The notes: a model not told the origin generated them from the letters alone. Counted from the first letter of the stretch, positions 42,910 to 52,383 are shown. The stretch: 64,000 nucleotides of DNA from Larkinella sp965227735 (GCF_965227735.1 NZ_OZ245776.1:1054001-1118000); one strand, 5' to 3'. Program-made: numbers and translations.

Positions 42910-45906
42910 ATGCGTCTCCGGACTTTCCTGTTTGCTTTTTTTACCCTTTCTTTTCAAGCGTTCCTGTTCGCACAATCGCCCAAACGACCGCTTACCCACG
43001 CCGACTACGACCGCTGGCAAACTGTTCGCTCCGAAAAGCACGCCAACAATGGCCGATGGCTGAGTTATCAGATTGACCCTCAGGAGGGCGACGGGGTACT
43101 GGAATTGATCAAAATCGGCGGGAATGCACCTACTCAGGCTTCCGAAAAAAGTACCGAGACCGTGGAGGCCAAATCCGGGCCAAACGTTCCCGCAGACCGT
43201 CAGACGGCGGCTATCAACCCGCTGGCTCCGAAAAAATACACCTTTGCCCGGGGCTATCTGGCACAGTTTACACCCGACAGCCGGTTTCTGGTGATGCGGT
43301 TGAAAGCGCCTTTCAAACTTGTGCGGGAGGCCAAAAAGAAAAAAGTCAAAGCCGACCAGCTTCCGAAAGACAGTTTGCTGGTGTTCAACCTCGAAACCGG
43401 CAACCGCATCGGCTTTGCCAATGTCAAGTCCTTTACCTTGCCGAAAGAGAGCGGTTCGTGGGTGGCGGTTTTGCAGGAGCATCAGGAGGTGAAAGGCGTG
43501 AAAAAGGATTCGACTACCAGTAAACCAGCCAGCCGGGGTCGGGCATCCGCTTCGGCGAAAAAGCCGAAAGGCGACGATTTGATTCTACTGAACCTGGAAA
43601 CCGGCGCCACTCAGTCGTTTCGCTACGTGACCTATGTGACGGTTTCGGATAACGGAAACACTATTTTCTACACCAAAGACGCCGTCAATGATACGCTGAA
43701 AAAAGCCGGGGTATTTGCGTTCGACACCAGAAAACAGAATGAGATGCTGATCGACACCAGCTCGAAACACCGGCTTTACAAAGGGCTAGCGGTCGATAAA
43801 ACCGGCTCGCAACTGGCCTGGATGGCCACCGCCGACAGCGCCGAAGCCGATGTCCGGGCCTATGCGCTGTATTACAAACGCCTGGCCTCCCCCCCGCCCC
43901 CTTCATCTCGAAAAAAGAAAACCGCCGTTCCTTCTTTCTCCGAACGAACGGCGATGAACCCGGTGGTGCTGGCCGATACGCTCACCAAAGCCTATCCCAA
44001 AGGCTGGAATGTGAACGAATACCGGACGCCCTCGTTTTCGGAAGATGGTCGACGGCTCTATTTCGCCACCTCGATTCTTCCCCCTAAACCCATTAAAGAC
44101 TCAACCGTGCTGGACGAGGAACGCGTCAAAGTGGACGTCTGGAGCTGGAACGACCCCACCATTCAGCCCATGCAACTCAAGCAGTTGAAGCAGGAAAAAG
44201 AACGCGGTTTTCTGGCGGTTTGCGATTTGACTACCGGCGGTATTACACAACTGGGAAACCGGGATATGCCGAATGTCCAGATCGACCCCAAAGCCGATCA
44301 GCCGTATTGGCTGGGACTGAGCAATTTGCCCTACCAGATCAGCAGCATGTGGGACCCCGGCCAGACGGATCTGTATTTGATCGATGCCAAAACCGGTCAG
44401 AAAAAACAGATTGCCAATGAGGCCCGGGTATCATACGCCCAGTTGTCGCCCGGCGGTAAATATGCCTGGTGGTATGACGAACGGGATTCGCTCTGGCGGG
44501 CGTGGTCGATTGCAGAAGGAAAACGGATCGACCTGACGCGCGGGATTCCGGCCCGTTTTTTTGACGAAGAACACGACACACCCGATTTGCCCGGCAGTTA
44601 CGGAGCCGCTGGCTGGAGCCGCGACGACCGCTATGTGCTGATTTATGACCGGTTCGACCTCTGGCGCATCGATCCGACGGGGCAGGAAAAACCGGTGAAC
44701 CTGACGGCGGGTTACGGCCGCCAAAACCGCATCCGCCTGCGACGCGCCAATCTCAACCCGGACGAAAAAGTCGTTCCGCTGACGGGCGACCTCTGGCTGA
44801 CGGGTTTCTGGGAAATCAACAAAGCCACCGGAATTCTGCGAAAACCGATGGAAAAACCGGCGGTTGAACCGGTGGTGCTGGCCAAAGGCGACTACCGGTT
44901 TTCCGGTTTATCCAAAGCCAAAAACGGCCCGGCGCTGACGTTTCTGAAAGGCAATTTTCGGGAGTCGAACAACCTGTATCTGACCGACACCACCTTTGCC
45001 GAACCGCAGCCACTGACCCGGATCAATCCGCAACAGGACAGCGTCCGCTGGGGCAAGGTCGAGTTGGTCAACTGGGTGGGTAACAACGGCGTCCGGCTGG
45101 AAGGGCTGCTCTACAAACCGGACGATTTCGATCCGAAGAAAAAATACCCGATGCTGGTGTATTATTACGAACGCAACGCCGAAACCCTGAACGACTACAA
45201 AGCCCCGGCGCCCAGTCGCTCAACCATCAACATGGCGTATTGCGTGTCGAACGGGTACCTGGTTTTTGTTCCCGACATTCTGTATACCACCGGAATGCCG
45301 GGCCAGAATGCCTACGACTGCATCGTGCCGGGCGTTTTGAGCCTGATCGAAAAAGGGTTCGTGGACCGCGACCGCATCGGGTTGCAGGGCCAGAGCTGGG
45401 GCGGTTATCAGACAGCGTTTCTGGTGACGCGGACGAACCTGTTCAAAGCCGCCATGGCTGGGGCGCCGGTGGTCAACATGACCAGTGCCTACGGCGGCAT
45501 TCGCTGGGGAACGGGCATGAGCCGGATGTTTCAATACGAAAAAACGCAAAGCCGCATCGGCGGAACGCTCTGGGACAAACCGATGAACTACCTCGAAAGC
45601 TCCCCCCTTTTCTACGCCAACCGCATCCAGACGCCCCTGCTGTTGATGGCCAACGATCAGGACGGCGCGGTGCCCTGGTACCAGAGCATCGAGTTTTATT
45701 CGGCGCTCCGGCGACTGAGCAAACCGGCCTGGCTGCTGGTTTACAACGGCGAAGACCACAACCTCACCCAGCGACATAACGCCAAAGACCTCAGCATCCG
45801 GATGTACCAGTTTTTCGATTACTACCTGAAAGACGCCCCCGAACCCGCCTGGATGAAAGACGGCCGCTCGGCGGTGGAGAAGGAATTGGGGGTAATGAAA
45901 TATTAA
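42910..45906 (+). CDS. S9 family peptidase (prolyl oligopeptidase-like), exported
   Basis: 998 residues with a signal peptide (MRLRTFLFAFFTLSFQAFLFAQ). The first ~720 residues look like a propeller with TolB/WD-type blades (SPGGKYAWWYDERD, WSRDDRYVLIYDR). The C-terminal hydrolase domain has GLQGQSWGGYQTAF (nucleophile Ser829), an Asp in MANDQDGAVPW and the His in GEDHNL. Cleaves peptides, probably small, in the periplasm; these enzymes usually act in nutrient peptide use. It lies alone between two palindrome-rich gaps. Confidence 0.88.
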   Translation: MRLRTFLFAFFTLSFQAFLFAQSPKRPLTHADYDRWQTVRSEKHANNGRWLSYQIDPQEGDGVLELIKIGGNAPTQASEKSTETVEAKSGPNVPADRQTAAINPLAPKKYTFARGYLAQFTPDSRFLVMRLKAPFKLVREAKKKKVKADQLPKDSLLVFNLETGNRIGFANVKSFTLPKESGSWVAVLQEHQEVKGVKKDSTTSKPASRGRASASAKKPKGDDLILLNLETGATQSFRYVTYVTVSDNGNTIFYTKDAVNDTLKKAGVFAFDTRKQNEMLIDTSSKHRLYKGLAVDKTGSQLAWMATADSAEADVRAYALYYKRLASPPPPSSRKKKTAVPSFSERTAMNPVVLADTLTKAYPKGWNVNEYRTPSFSEDGRRLYFATSILPPKPIKDSTVLDEERVKVDVWSWNDPTIQPMQLKQLKQEKERGFLAVCDLTTGGITQLGNRDMPNVQIDPKADQPYWLGLSNLPYQISSMWDPGQTDLYLIDAKTGQKKQIANEARVSYAQLSPGGKYAWWYDERDSLWRAWSIAEGKRIDLTRGIPARFFDEEHDTPDLPGSYGAAGWSRDDRYVLIYDRFDLWRIDPTGQEKPVNLTAGYGRQNRIRLRRANLNPDEKVVPLTGDLWLTGFWEINKATGILRKPMEKPAVEPVVLAKGDYRFSGLSKAKNGPALTFLKGNFRESNNLYLTDTTFAEPQPLTRINPQQDSVRWGKVELVNWVGNNGVRLEGLLYKPDDFDPKKKYPMLVYYYERNAETLNDYKAPAPSRSTINMAYCVSNGYLVFVPDILYTTGMPGQNAYDCIVPGVLSLIEKGFVDRDRIGLQGQSWGGYQTAFLVTRTNLFKAAMAGAPVVNMTSAYGGIRWGTGMSRMFQYEKTQSRIGGTLWDKPMNYLESSPLFYANRIQTPLLLMANDQDGAVPWYQSIEFYSALRRLSKPAWLLVYNGEDHNLTQRHNAKDLSIRMYQFFDYYLKDAPEPAWMKDGRSAVEKELGVMKY

Positions 45907-45926
45907 TAACAAATCAGGAATCCCAG

Positions 45927-46063
45927 CCCACGGTTGAAACCGTGGGATCTCGGGGGGACAACCAATAGGCAGTAACCGTTTTAACGGTTTCGGGACCTCA
46001 AAACCGTTAAAACGGTTCCAGTAAATCGATTCAATTTTCAGCCCCCGGTTTTAACCGGGGGCT
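45927..46063. repeat. Cluster of four AACCG-type palindromes
   Basis: CCCACGGTT-GA-AACCGTGGG (45927-45946), AACCGTT-TT-AACGGTT (45974-45989), its exact reverse complement AACCGTT-AA-AACGGTT (46002-46017), and AGCCCCCGGTT-TT-AACCGGGGGCT (46040-46063). The two middle copies can also pair with each other. It lies after the S9 stop; the last hairpin could terminate that transcript. Confidence 0.75.
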
Positions 46064-46103
46064 GGTTGTTGTCGTTATTTCGCTGATCAGACTACTTTCT
46101 GCT

Positions 46104-46487
46104 TTACTGGGCAACAACTTCGCCCCGAATCGACAATACTTTCGTGCCGCCCTCGGCGTTGGATTCCACGGTGACGGTTTTGTTGAACGTTCCGACCGCA
46201 GCGGCATTGAACGTTGCTTTGATCTTGCCGGCTTTTCCGGGCAAAATGGCTTCTTTCGGGTACTCGACGCCCGTACATCCGCAGGAACCGCGGGCATTGC
46301 TGATCACCAGCGGAATACCGCCGTTGTTGGTAAAGGCAAATTCGGCCACCACCGGTTTGCTTTGCTGAATTTTACCAAAATCATGGGTCGTTTCGTCCCA
46401 CTTAAAAACCGCCGACAGCGAATGGGCAATCAGAACGCTGGCGGCAACCAGCCACAGGCAGGACGCGATAATCAGAATGCGTTTCAT
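46104..46487 (-). CDS. DUF1573 domain exported protein
   Basis: 127 residues from ATG 46487 with a signal peptide (MKRILIIASCLWLVAASVL). WDETTHDFGKIQQSKPVVAEFAF and FTNNGGIPLVISNARGSCGCT are the DUF1573 immunoglobulin-like signature with its CGC pair. Such proteins are common in Bacteroidota; function unknown, likely periplasmic. A perfect -7 box lies 43 bases upstream. Frame extends to 46664 but the added residues look non-coding. Confidence 0.85.
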   Translation of the reverse strand: MKRILIIASCLWLVAASVLIAHSLSAVFKWDETTHDFGKIQQSKPVVAEFAFTNNGGIPLVISNARGSCGCTGVEYPKEAILPGKAGKIKATFNAAAVGTFNKTVTVESNAEGGTKVLSIRGEVVAQ

Positions 46488-46530
46488 GAGGTTTGTGTTT
46501 AATGGTGAAGCGTTGGAGAACCCAACGGCA

Positions 46531-46538
46531 CAAAAGTA
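46531..46538 (-). promoter_or_regulatory. Putative -7 box for the DUF1573 gene
   Basis: TACTTTTG on the minus strand, perfect TAnnTTTG, 43 bases before the ATG at 46487. Identical to the pafA box at 4650-4657. -33 is not clear. Confidence 0.45.
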
Positions 46539-46672
46539 TCTTCCCGAAAGACAGCAGGCTGTTAACGGGTAGCGAACAGTTGTTAACGAGATGTTAATGA
46601 GTTGACTTTTAGCCGCCGGAAGCCGACTTTTGACTCTCGGTTCACCCTTTTTCCAGGAAACCACAAGCGATC

Positions 46673-47956
46673 ATGTCCAGACGCGTTTTCCGCATCCTGA
46701 TTATTCTGTCGGTTATTTCGATCATCGGCATCATTACCGTCCAGATCGTCTGGGTGCGCAAGGCCTACGCGCTGCGGGAACGCCAGTTTCGGCAAACCGC
46801 TTTCATTGCTCTCCAGGACGTGGCTGATCAGGTGGGCCTGCTCAACGGAATTACGCAAAGTTGCACGGCGGTCACGCAGCTTTCGCCCGATTATTTTATC
46901 GTGAACACCGATTCGCCGGTCGATCCGGGCATTCTCGAACATTACATCCAGAACTCGCTGCGCAACCACAACCTGATCACGGATTTTGAATACGGTATTT
47001 ACAACTGCGAAAGCGACCGGATGATCTACGGCGCGTTTGTCAGCCTGAACGCCAATCCCCAAACGGTGCAGGCCAGCCGGAATCTGCCCAAGTTTTCGCG
47101 GAGTCCCTACTATTTTGGCATTCACTTTCCGAGCCAGTCCAGCTTCATCGCCGGTCACCTCGACGGCTGGATTGCCTCGTCGGCTGCGGTGTTGCTGGTG
47201 GTTCTGTTTTTTGGATATACGCTGGTGGTGGTTTTGCGGCAGCGAAAACTGACGGAAGTGCAGCGGGATTTTATCAACAACATCACCCACGAGCTGCAAA
47301 CGCCGGTGGCTACCCTCCGCATTGCCGCCGACGTGCTGCAATCCGACGCCATCCTTGACCAGCCCGAACGCCATCGCCAGTACGTCCGGGTGGTGCAGGA
47401 AGAGAGTCTGCGGCTCCAGAAACAGGTGAGCAGCGTTCTGCAACTCGCCCGCTCGGAACAGATGCAGTTTACCATTACGACCACGGAAATTAACCTGCAT
47501 CAACTCCTGGCGGAAGCCGCCGAGGTGTTTCGTCCGCACGTCAGCCTGGAGCTTTGGGCCGAAAACGCCATGATCCGGGGCGACCGGTATCACCTGGAAA
47601 ACGTCATCAACAACCTGATCGACAACGCCTTGAAATACAATGCCGCCAGCCCACACGTCGTGTTGGAGACCCATACTGAAGCAGACCGGCTGGTGTGGTC
47701 GGTACAGGACAACGGCATTGGCATTGATCCGGAACACCAGCCGTATATTTTCAACCAGTTTTACCGCGTTCCGACCGGAAATGTTCACAATGTGAAAGGA
47801 TTCGGATTGGGTCTGTATTACGTCAGCAAGGTCATCAAAGCCCACCGCTGGCAAATTTCCCTGCAAAGTATACCCGGTTCCGGAAGTATCTTTACGGTAA
47901 AAGCCCGGACGACCAAGCCAGCCACCCTGGCTCCTAAACTGCCGACTGTGCGATGA
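46673..47956 (+). CDS. Sensor histidine kinase
   Basis: 427 residues. A membrane helix at about 8-28, a ~140-residue periplasmic sensor, a second helix at about 168-188, then the dimerisation box with INNITHELQTP (His206) and the ATPase domain (NVINNLIDNALKYN, SVQDNGIGIDPEH, GFGLGLYYVSKVIKAH). No HAMP domain is evident between TM2 and the H-box, only a short linker. The stop overlaps the response regulator ATG as ATGA, so it is a kinase/regulator operon. Confidence 0.9.
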   Translation: MSRRVFRILIILSVISIIGIITVQIVWVRKAYALRERQFRQTAFIALQDVADQVGLLNGITQSCTAVTQLSPDYFIVNTDSPVDPGILEHYIQNSLRNHNLITDFEYGIYNCESDRMIYGAFVSLNANPQTVQASRNLPKFSRSPYYFGIHFPSQSSFIAGHLDGWIASSAAVLLVVLFFGYTLVVVLRQRKLTEVQRDFINNITHELQTPVATLRIAADVLQSDAILDQPERHRQYVRVVQEESLRLQKQVSSVLQLARSEQMQFTITTTEINLHQLLAEAAEVFRPHVSLELWAENAMIRGDRYHLENVINNLIDNALKYNAASPHVVLETHTEADRLVWSVQDNGIGIDPEHQPYIFNQFYRVPTGNVHNVKGFGLGLYYVSKVIKAHRWQISLQSIPGSGSIFTVKARTTKPATLAPKLPTVR

Positions 47957-48642
47957 AACCGCTTTTGCTGTACGTCGAAGATGACGTAAATCTGGGTTTT
48001 GTCACCAAAGATAACCTGGAACTGGCACATTTTCGGGTGGTTCATTGCACCACCGGCCCCGAAGCCTGGCGGTGTTTCGAACAGCACCCTTTCGACCTGT
48101 GCATTCTGGACGTGATGCTGCCCCAGACCGACGGTTTTACGCTGGCCCGGCAAATCCGGCAGATCGACGACAAAATTCCGCTGCTTTTTCTGAGTGCGCT
48201 GGCCGACAAAGACGACCGCCTGAAGGGGCTGCGGCTGGGGGCCGACGACTACCTGACCAAACCGTTCAGCATTGAAGAACTGATTCTGAAAATCAACGTA
48301 TTCCTGCGCCGGAGTAAGCCGCCGGTTTCTACGTACACCGGATCGGTACAATACGTCGGATCATATCAGTTTAATTTTCAAAATCTGACGCTGGAAATAG
48401 AGGGCCACTTCCAAACGCTGACCCACCGCGAAGCTGAAGTGCTGCACTACCTGTTGGCGCGACCGAATACGCTGATCCGGCGCGACGAGATTCTGAAAGC
48501 CATCTGGGGCGACAACGATTATTTTATGGGCCGCAGTCTCGACGTGTTCATCTCCCGCCTGCGGAAACGGTTGGGAAACGATTCTTCAATTCGCATCGAA
48601 AATCTCCACGGCATCGGTTTTCGGCTACTGCTGCCTGGTTGA
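47953..48642 (+). CDS. OmpR/PhoB-type response regulator
   Basis: 229 residues. Receiver domain with acidic pocket (YVEDDVN) and phospho-acceptor Asp53 in LCILDVMLPQTDG, a Lys in LTKPFSIEEL, and a C-terminal winged helix (FQTLTHREAEVLHYLLA, DVFISRLRKRLG, HGIGFRLL). It overlaps the kinase by 4 bases and is its likely partner. Target genes unknown; the DUF1573 gene is divergent upstream and the propeller gene follows. Confidence 0.92.
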   Translation: MKPLLLYVEDDVNLGFVTKDNLELAHFRVVHCTTGPEAWRCFEQHPFDLCILDVMLPQTDGFTLARQIRQIDDKIPLLFLSALADKDDRLKGLRLGADDYLTKPFSIEELILKINVFLRRSKPPVSTYTGSVQYVGSYQFNFQNLTLEIEGHFQTLTHREAEVLHYLLARPNTLIRRDEILKAIWGDNDYFMGRSLDVFISRLRKRLGNDSSIRIENLHGIGFRLLLPG

Positions 48643-48693
48643 AATAAAGTATAGACAAACCCCGATGCTGTTATTAAAATGAAGGCTTTCGGC

Positions 48694-48701
48694 TATATTT
48701 G
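48694..48701 (+). promoter_or_regulatory. Putative -7 box for the propeller gene
   Basis: TATATTTG, perfect TAnnTTTG, 35 bases before ATG 48737. The same 8 bases precede the ECF sigma gene at 23356. Confidence 0.5.
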
Positions 48702-48736
48702 TGTAATATCCAAAGCTATAACCTTCTATTTGCAGC

Positions 48737-50008
48737 ATGAAAAAACAGAGTTTGGTTGCCCTTGCCTCTTTATTGACAACGGGGGTCTTCGCCCAGCAGG
48801 AACCCATTCAGTTTACCGCCAAAGGAATTGTTGTTTTGTCCGATGCCGATATGGCGGCCTCCGCCCTGGCCGACGGTAACTTGTACAAAAGCAAAACCAG
48901 CCGTGACGCACTGACGGTTGTAAAGTTTCCCCTCGACCGAAACGGGCAAAACATTACCACCGCCCCCATTTCCAACTCCTCGGCCTTGTATGACAAAGCC
49001 GCTGTCGTAACCCCCAACGGACGCTTTGCCTTTGTACTGGAAGGACGCGGCCAACTGGGCGACAGCGTCTCCACACTGAAAGGCGGTGTGAAGGACTTGC
49101 CGGCCGCAGCCCGGATGTTTATTGTCGATCTGGCCCCGGCCAAACCGACGGCCAAAGTGGTTAGCGTCGGCAACCTGCCGACGGCCATCACCATCAACCC
49201 GCAGGGCAACACCCTTGCTGTGGCTTCGGGTGATGCCGGTAAAGAAATGCGGCTGATCGAAATCGACAATACCGGTACGCCCAAGCGGGTGATCACGGCC
49301 CCTTCTCCGGTTCCGGGAGCGCGCATTACGGATCTGGTCTGGAGCCCGGCCGGTGATTTTATTGCCTACGTGATTGAAGATACACAGGAAGTCGGTTTGA
49401 TGAAATATTCACTCGATGCAGCCAAAAAACCGAATATCATTCCACACGGCAAACCCATCAAAGTAGGTGGTTTGCCAGCCACCGGCAAATTCTCTCCGGA
49501 CGGAAAATTCTTTATTGTATCCGACATCAAGAAGGGAGCCAACGCGCAAGGTGCCGGTAAAGGTGAGTTGTTTGTGGTTCAGTTCAGCACTGAAGACACG
49601 CCGGGCGAGCACAAGGTAATTTCCCAAACGGCAGCGGGCGAAAGCGCCGAGGCTCTGACCATCAGCCCCGATGGCTCCATGGTGATTGTGGCCAACTCCG
49701 GGCAGTCCTACCAGCCGTTTGGCAACGCGGGGGCCGGAAAAAGCTCCCTGTCGGTGTATGCACTTGACAAGGAAGGAAAGCTGACCCTGGCGAATGAATA
49801 TCCATTTGAAGGCATCATGCCCCAGAGCATTGAATTCGACAAGAGTGGCAATGCCATTGCGGTGGCGGTTTCCGAATACCTCGACTACGGCGACCGTTCC
49901 GGTGGTATCGAGTTCTGGAAAGTAACCAAAGGTGACAAACCATCACTGGAGAAAATGCCGGGCAAAATCAGCGTCGCCCGCGGCAGCCACACAGTGCGGG
50001 TTTATTAG
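48737..50008 (+). CDS. Exported beta-propeller protein (lactonase-like fold)
   Basis: 423 residues with a signal peptide (MKKQSLVALASLLTTGVFAQ). Blade motifs recur: VVTPNGRFAFVLE, WSPAGDFIAYVIE, FSPDGKFFIVSD, ISPDGSMVIVANSG and a last IEFDKSGNAIAV, giving a seven-bladed-like propeller as in 6-phosphogluconolactonase-type proteins. No clear lactonase active site seen, so substrate unknown. Probably periplasmic. It ends exactly where the GAGTTAA-type repeat begins. Confidence 0.75.
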   Translation: MKKQSLVALASLLTTGVFAQQEPIQFTAKGIVVLSDADMAASALADGNLYKSKTSRDALTVVKFPLDRNGQNITTAPISNSSALYDKAAVVTPNGRFAFVLEGRGQLGDSVSTLKGGVKDLPAAARMFIVDLAPAKPTAKVVSVGNLPTAITINPQGNTLAVASGDAGKEMRLIEIDNTGTPKRVITAPSPVPGARITDLVWSPAGDFIAYVIEDTQEVGLMKYSLDAAKKPNIIPHGKPIKVGGLPATGKFSPDGKFFIVSDIKKGANAQGAGKGELFVVQFSTEDTPGEHKVISQTAAGESAEALTISPDGSMVIVANSGQSYQPFGNAGAGKSSLSVYALDKEGKLTLANEYPFEGIMPQSIEFDKSGNAIAVAVSEYLDYGDRSGGIEFWKVTKGDKPSLEKMPGKISVARGSHTVRVY

Positions 50009-50018
50009 TTAAGAATCA

Positions 50019-50058
50019 AGAGTTAAGAGTTGGCTGACGCACGCTAACTCTTAACTCT
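50019..50058. repeat. Inverted GAGTTAA repeat
   Basis: AGAGTTAAGAGTT (50019-50031) is the reverse complement of AACTCTTAACTCT (50046-50058), 14-base loop. It follows the propeller stop, and the opposite-strand lipoprotein gene ends inside its right arm. Same heptad as at the crtW end (5409-5450). Confidence 0.75.
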
Positions 50059-50353
50059 ACACCCTCTCCCAGCGGAATTGTTTTTTGACTTTCTTCTGTT
50101 TTCCGTTGCCTTTTTCTTTTTTTAGCCCTTTGCGGTCGCTGGCCATGGAGGAAGAAGCTCCGGCTCCTTTGCGGTTGGAGAGCCACCAGGTCGGGCTGTG
50201 CATGGTGCCTAAAACCGTTCCCCGATACACCCGTCCACCGTGCTGGTGTTCCAATCTGACATGGCAACTTTTGATTGGACAATGGGACGCCATACATCCC
50301 GCCAGAAGCCAACTACTCACTAAGCTCACCCACAATCCCTGAGGTAGTTTCAT
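50057..50353 (-). CDS. Small lipoprotein with basic tail (hypothetical)
   Basis: 98 residues. MKLPQGLWVSLVSSWLLAGC has a lipobox (LLAGC), so likely a membrane-anchored lipoprotein with mature Cys20. The rest is Lys/Arg-rich and low complexity (RKGLKKEKGNGKQKKVKK) with GRVYRGTVLGTMHSPTWW, which could bind nucleic acid or anionic surface. No family recognised. The stop is inside the inverted heptad repeat. A long hairpin (50369-50429) separates it from the next minus-strand gene upstream. Confidence 0.5.
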   Translation of the reverse strand: MKLPQGLWVSLVSSWLLAGCMASHCPIKSCHVRLEHQHGGRVYRGTVLGTMHSPTWWLSNRKGAGASSSMASDRKGLKKEKGNGKQKKVKKQFRWERV

Positions 50354-50368
50354 CTCGGTATCGGTCTA

Positions 50369-50429
50369 AAGCAGAAGGGGTGAAAGTAGAAAAAGTTTCG
50401 CTCTTTTTCTACTTTCACCCCTTCTGCTT
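50369..50429. terminator. Long perfect hairpin between two small genes
   Basis: 27-base arms (50369-50395 and 50403-50429) pair perfectly with a 7-base loop TTTCGCT. Purine-rich left arm (GCAGAAGGGGTGAAAGTAG). Likely terminates the upstream minus-strand gene at 50441-50698. Similar in size to the hairpin at 851-907. Confidence 0.7.
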
Positions 50430-50440
50430 ATTGTAAGGTC

Positions 50441-50698
50441 CTATCTTCCGAAAGCCAACTCATACCCGGCGTTTACCAGATACTCGGCCACTCGTGGCCG
50501 AACAACCCAATACACGCCGTTATCTCCGCGCAAAATCCAGTGGTCACTTCCCTTTACATAGCGATTATTCGCGCAATCAATTGCCTGCATCAATGTCTTA
50601 AATTCGGATTGCCGTGCTTCTTTCAACATCTCAGCAAGGCGCGGAAAAGCCACGCTCCGCCGTAACCGTAACGTAATTGTTGAATCTCGAGAATACAT
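50441..50698 (-). CDS. Small hypothetical protein
   Basis: 85 residues. MYSRDSTITLRLRRSVAFPRLAEML then a globular C-terminus (HWILRGDNGVYWVVRPRVAEYL). No family recognised, no signal peptide. The amino acid composition and a strong hairpin after the stop suggest a real gene. Upstream lies a 418-base AT-rich gap. Confidence 0.55.
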   Translation of the reverse strand: MYSRDSTITLRLRRSVAFPRLAEMLKEARQSEFKTLMQAIDCANNRYVKGSDHWILRGDNGVYWVVRPRVAEYLVNAGYELAFGR

Positions 50699-51116
50699 AC
50701 ACGTAGAGTAAACAGTACACTATGGGTTGTCTACTTGCACAAATCAGGCCAATTATTTTCCTTTTGTAACCGTTTAGTAAAATAAGGCAATATTACTGAA
50801 ATTATTCAGCCTGCAATCTACCAAAAACTAACATTTTCTTTCAACATACTGAGTAATTATTCTTTCTATAAAAATATGATTATATCGTTATTAATCAACC
50901 CCCGTACTGTAGAAAGACTTCCCCAGCAACCGGCTTTTGTAGCCCCTGTTCCCCACTAAAAATCGACGCAGGGAATGACAGAACGTCGAGCCTCTACCAA
51001 ACAAAAATCATTGATTATCAATTACTTGTGGTAGATATTAATACTCTACTGACCTCTCCTTTTGCCTATGGTACAGCTTTTGGCACTGGCAAAACGAACC
51101 AATGTTTTATTTTACC
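50699..51116. other. AT-rich divergent gap
   Basis: No coding signal. Near its right end CTTTTGGCACTGG (51077-51089) resembles a sigma-54 -24 box, with a -12 element lacking. No perfect TAnnTTTG for the OmpA gene seen. Confidence 0.4.
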
Positions 51117-51848
51117 ATGATCAAACACAGCCATTCTTTACAATTGCGTACAATGAGAGCGGTGGCACTGGTAGTAGCCGGGAGCATGCTTGCGGCTGGT
51201 ACAATGACAGGATGTAAATCAATTCGAAAAAACACGAATAATACCCAGCGCGGAGCCATCATCGGAGCCGGGGCGGGAGCAGTAGCAGGTGGACTTATTG
51301 GCCGCAAATCAGGCAATACCGCCGTGGGTGCTATTCTGGGCGCTACCGTGGGGGGTGCCGGGGGTGCATTGATCGGTCGTCAGATGGATAAACAGGCGGA
51401 AGAACTTCGCCGGCGACTCGAAAACGCCCGCATTGAACGCGTGGGCGAGGGAATCAAAATTACCTTTGATTCCGATTTCCTGTTCGATGTCGACCAATAC
51501 AACCTGAAGTCGGCGAATCGGGAAAACATGACCAAACTGGCCGAAACGCTGAAGAAATACAACGATACGGAAGTACTGATTGAAGGCCATGCCGACAACA
51601 CCGGCTCCGATCAGCACAACCTGAAGCTGTCGGAACGACGGGCCAAAACCGTGTCCAAACTGCTGCAGTCGGAAGGGATCAAAGGCAACCGTTTGACGGA
51701 GAAAGGTTATGGCGAAAGTCAGCCGCTGGCCGACAATGGCAGCGTTTCGGGTCGTCAGCAAAACCGCCGGGTCGAGGTGGCCATCTATGCAAACGATAAG
51801 CTAAGAAAAGCCGCCGAACGCGGAACAATTGGAAATATTAACAGTTAA
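51117..51848 (+). CDS. OmpA-family lipoprotein with glycine zipper (YiaD-like)
   Basis: 243 residues from ATG 51117 (MIKHSHS); ATG 51102 and 51153 are also in frame. The signal peptide ends TMTGC, so Cys is the lipid site. Then a glycine zipper (GAIIGAGAGAVAGGLIG and AVGAILGATVGGAGGALIG) and the OmpA C-terminal peptidoglycan-binding domain (VLIEGHADNTGSDQHN, LSERRAKTVSKLL, NRRVEVAIY). Tethers the envelope to peptidoglycan. The first gene of a stress-gene group; the -24-like TTGGCAC lies upstream and would favour a start at 51117 or 51153. Confidence 0.85.
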   Translation: MIKHSHSLQLRTMRAVALVVAGSMLAAGTMTGCKSIRKNTNNTQRGAIIGAGAGAVAGGLIGRKSGNTAVGAILGATVGGAGGALIGRQMDKQAEELRRRLENARIERVGEGIKITFDSDFLFDVDQYNLKSANRENMTKLAETLKKYNDTEVLIEGHADNTGSDQHNLKLSERRAKTVSKLLQSEGIKGNRLTEKGYGESQPLADNGSVSGRQQNRRVEVAIYANDKLRKAAERGTIGNINS

Positions 51849-51909
51849 ATCTATATCCCGCCCTGTTGAAGGATCGGGGACACTCTATTCACTTTTCTTT
51901 TTAAACGTT

Positions 51910-52365
51910 ATGGAAGTAGGAAACACACACAGCGAAATTCTGGACCGGTTAAACACGCTATTGACGCGTACACGTGACGGAGAACGAGGCTATCAGGAAG
52001 CCGCTGAGAATGTAAAAGATGCTGAACTGAAAAGTTTGTTTCTGACGCAGTCGCGGCAACGAAATGAATACGCTACGGAGATCGACCGCGAAATCCGTAC
52101 CCTGGGCGGAGATCCGGAAAATAGCACGAGCCTCACCGCCGATCTGCACCGCGCCTGGATCAATATCAAAACCACCTTCACGGGCAACGACGACAAAGCC
52201 GTGGTGGAAGAATGCAAACGCGGAGACGGACAGGCTCTGGAAGATTACCAGGAAATTCTGCAAAGCACCAGCCTGGCAGCCAGTACCCGTGAACTGCTGC
52301 TGCGTCAGAAAGAACGGATCGAATCGGCCCATGCGTCGATGGCCCGTCTGGCAAATGTCGTATAA
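51910..52365 (+). CDS. DUF2383 (PA2169-type) four-helix bundle protein
   Basis: 151 residues from ATG 51910 (MEVGNTHSEILDRLN). All-helical with RTRDGERGYQEAAENV, LKSLFLTQSRQRNEYATEI, and DYQEILQSTSLAASTRELLLRQ, the DUF2383 ferritin-like layout. Function unknown; often found with stress proteins. It follows OmpA by 61 bases and ends before a terminator. Longer frame from 51829 rejected. Confidence 0.82.
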   Translation: MEVGNTHSEILDRLNTLLTRTRDGERGYQEAAENVKDAELKSLFLTQSRQRNEYATEIDREIRTLGGDPENSTSLTADLHRAWINIKTTFTGNDDKAVVEECKRGDGQALEDYQEILQSTSLAASTRELLLRQKERIESAHASMARLANVV

Positions 52366-52383
52366 CCCTTTCAGACGAAGTAT

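Noticed and set aside
46583..47866. 427-residue minus-strand ORF opposite the histidine kinase
   Set aside because: Exact antisense shadow of the kinase, which has all H, N and G boxes.
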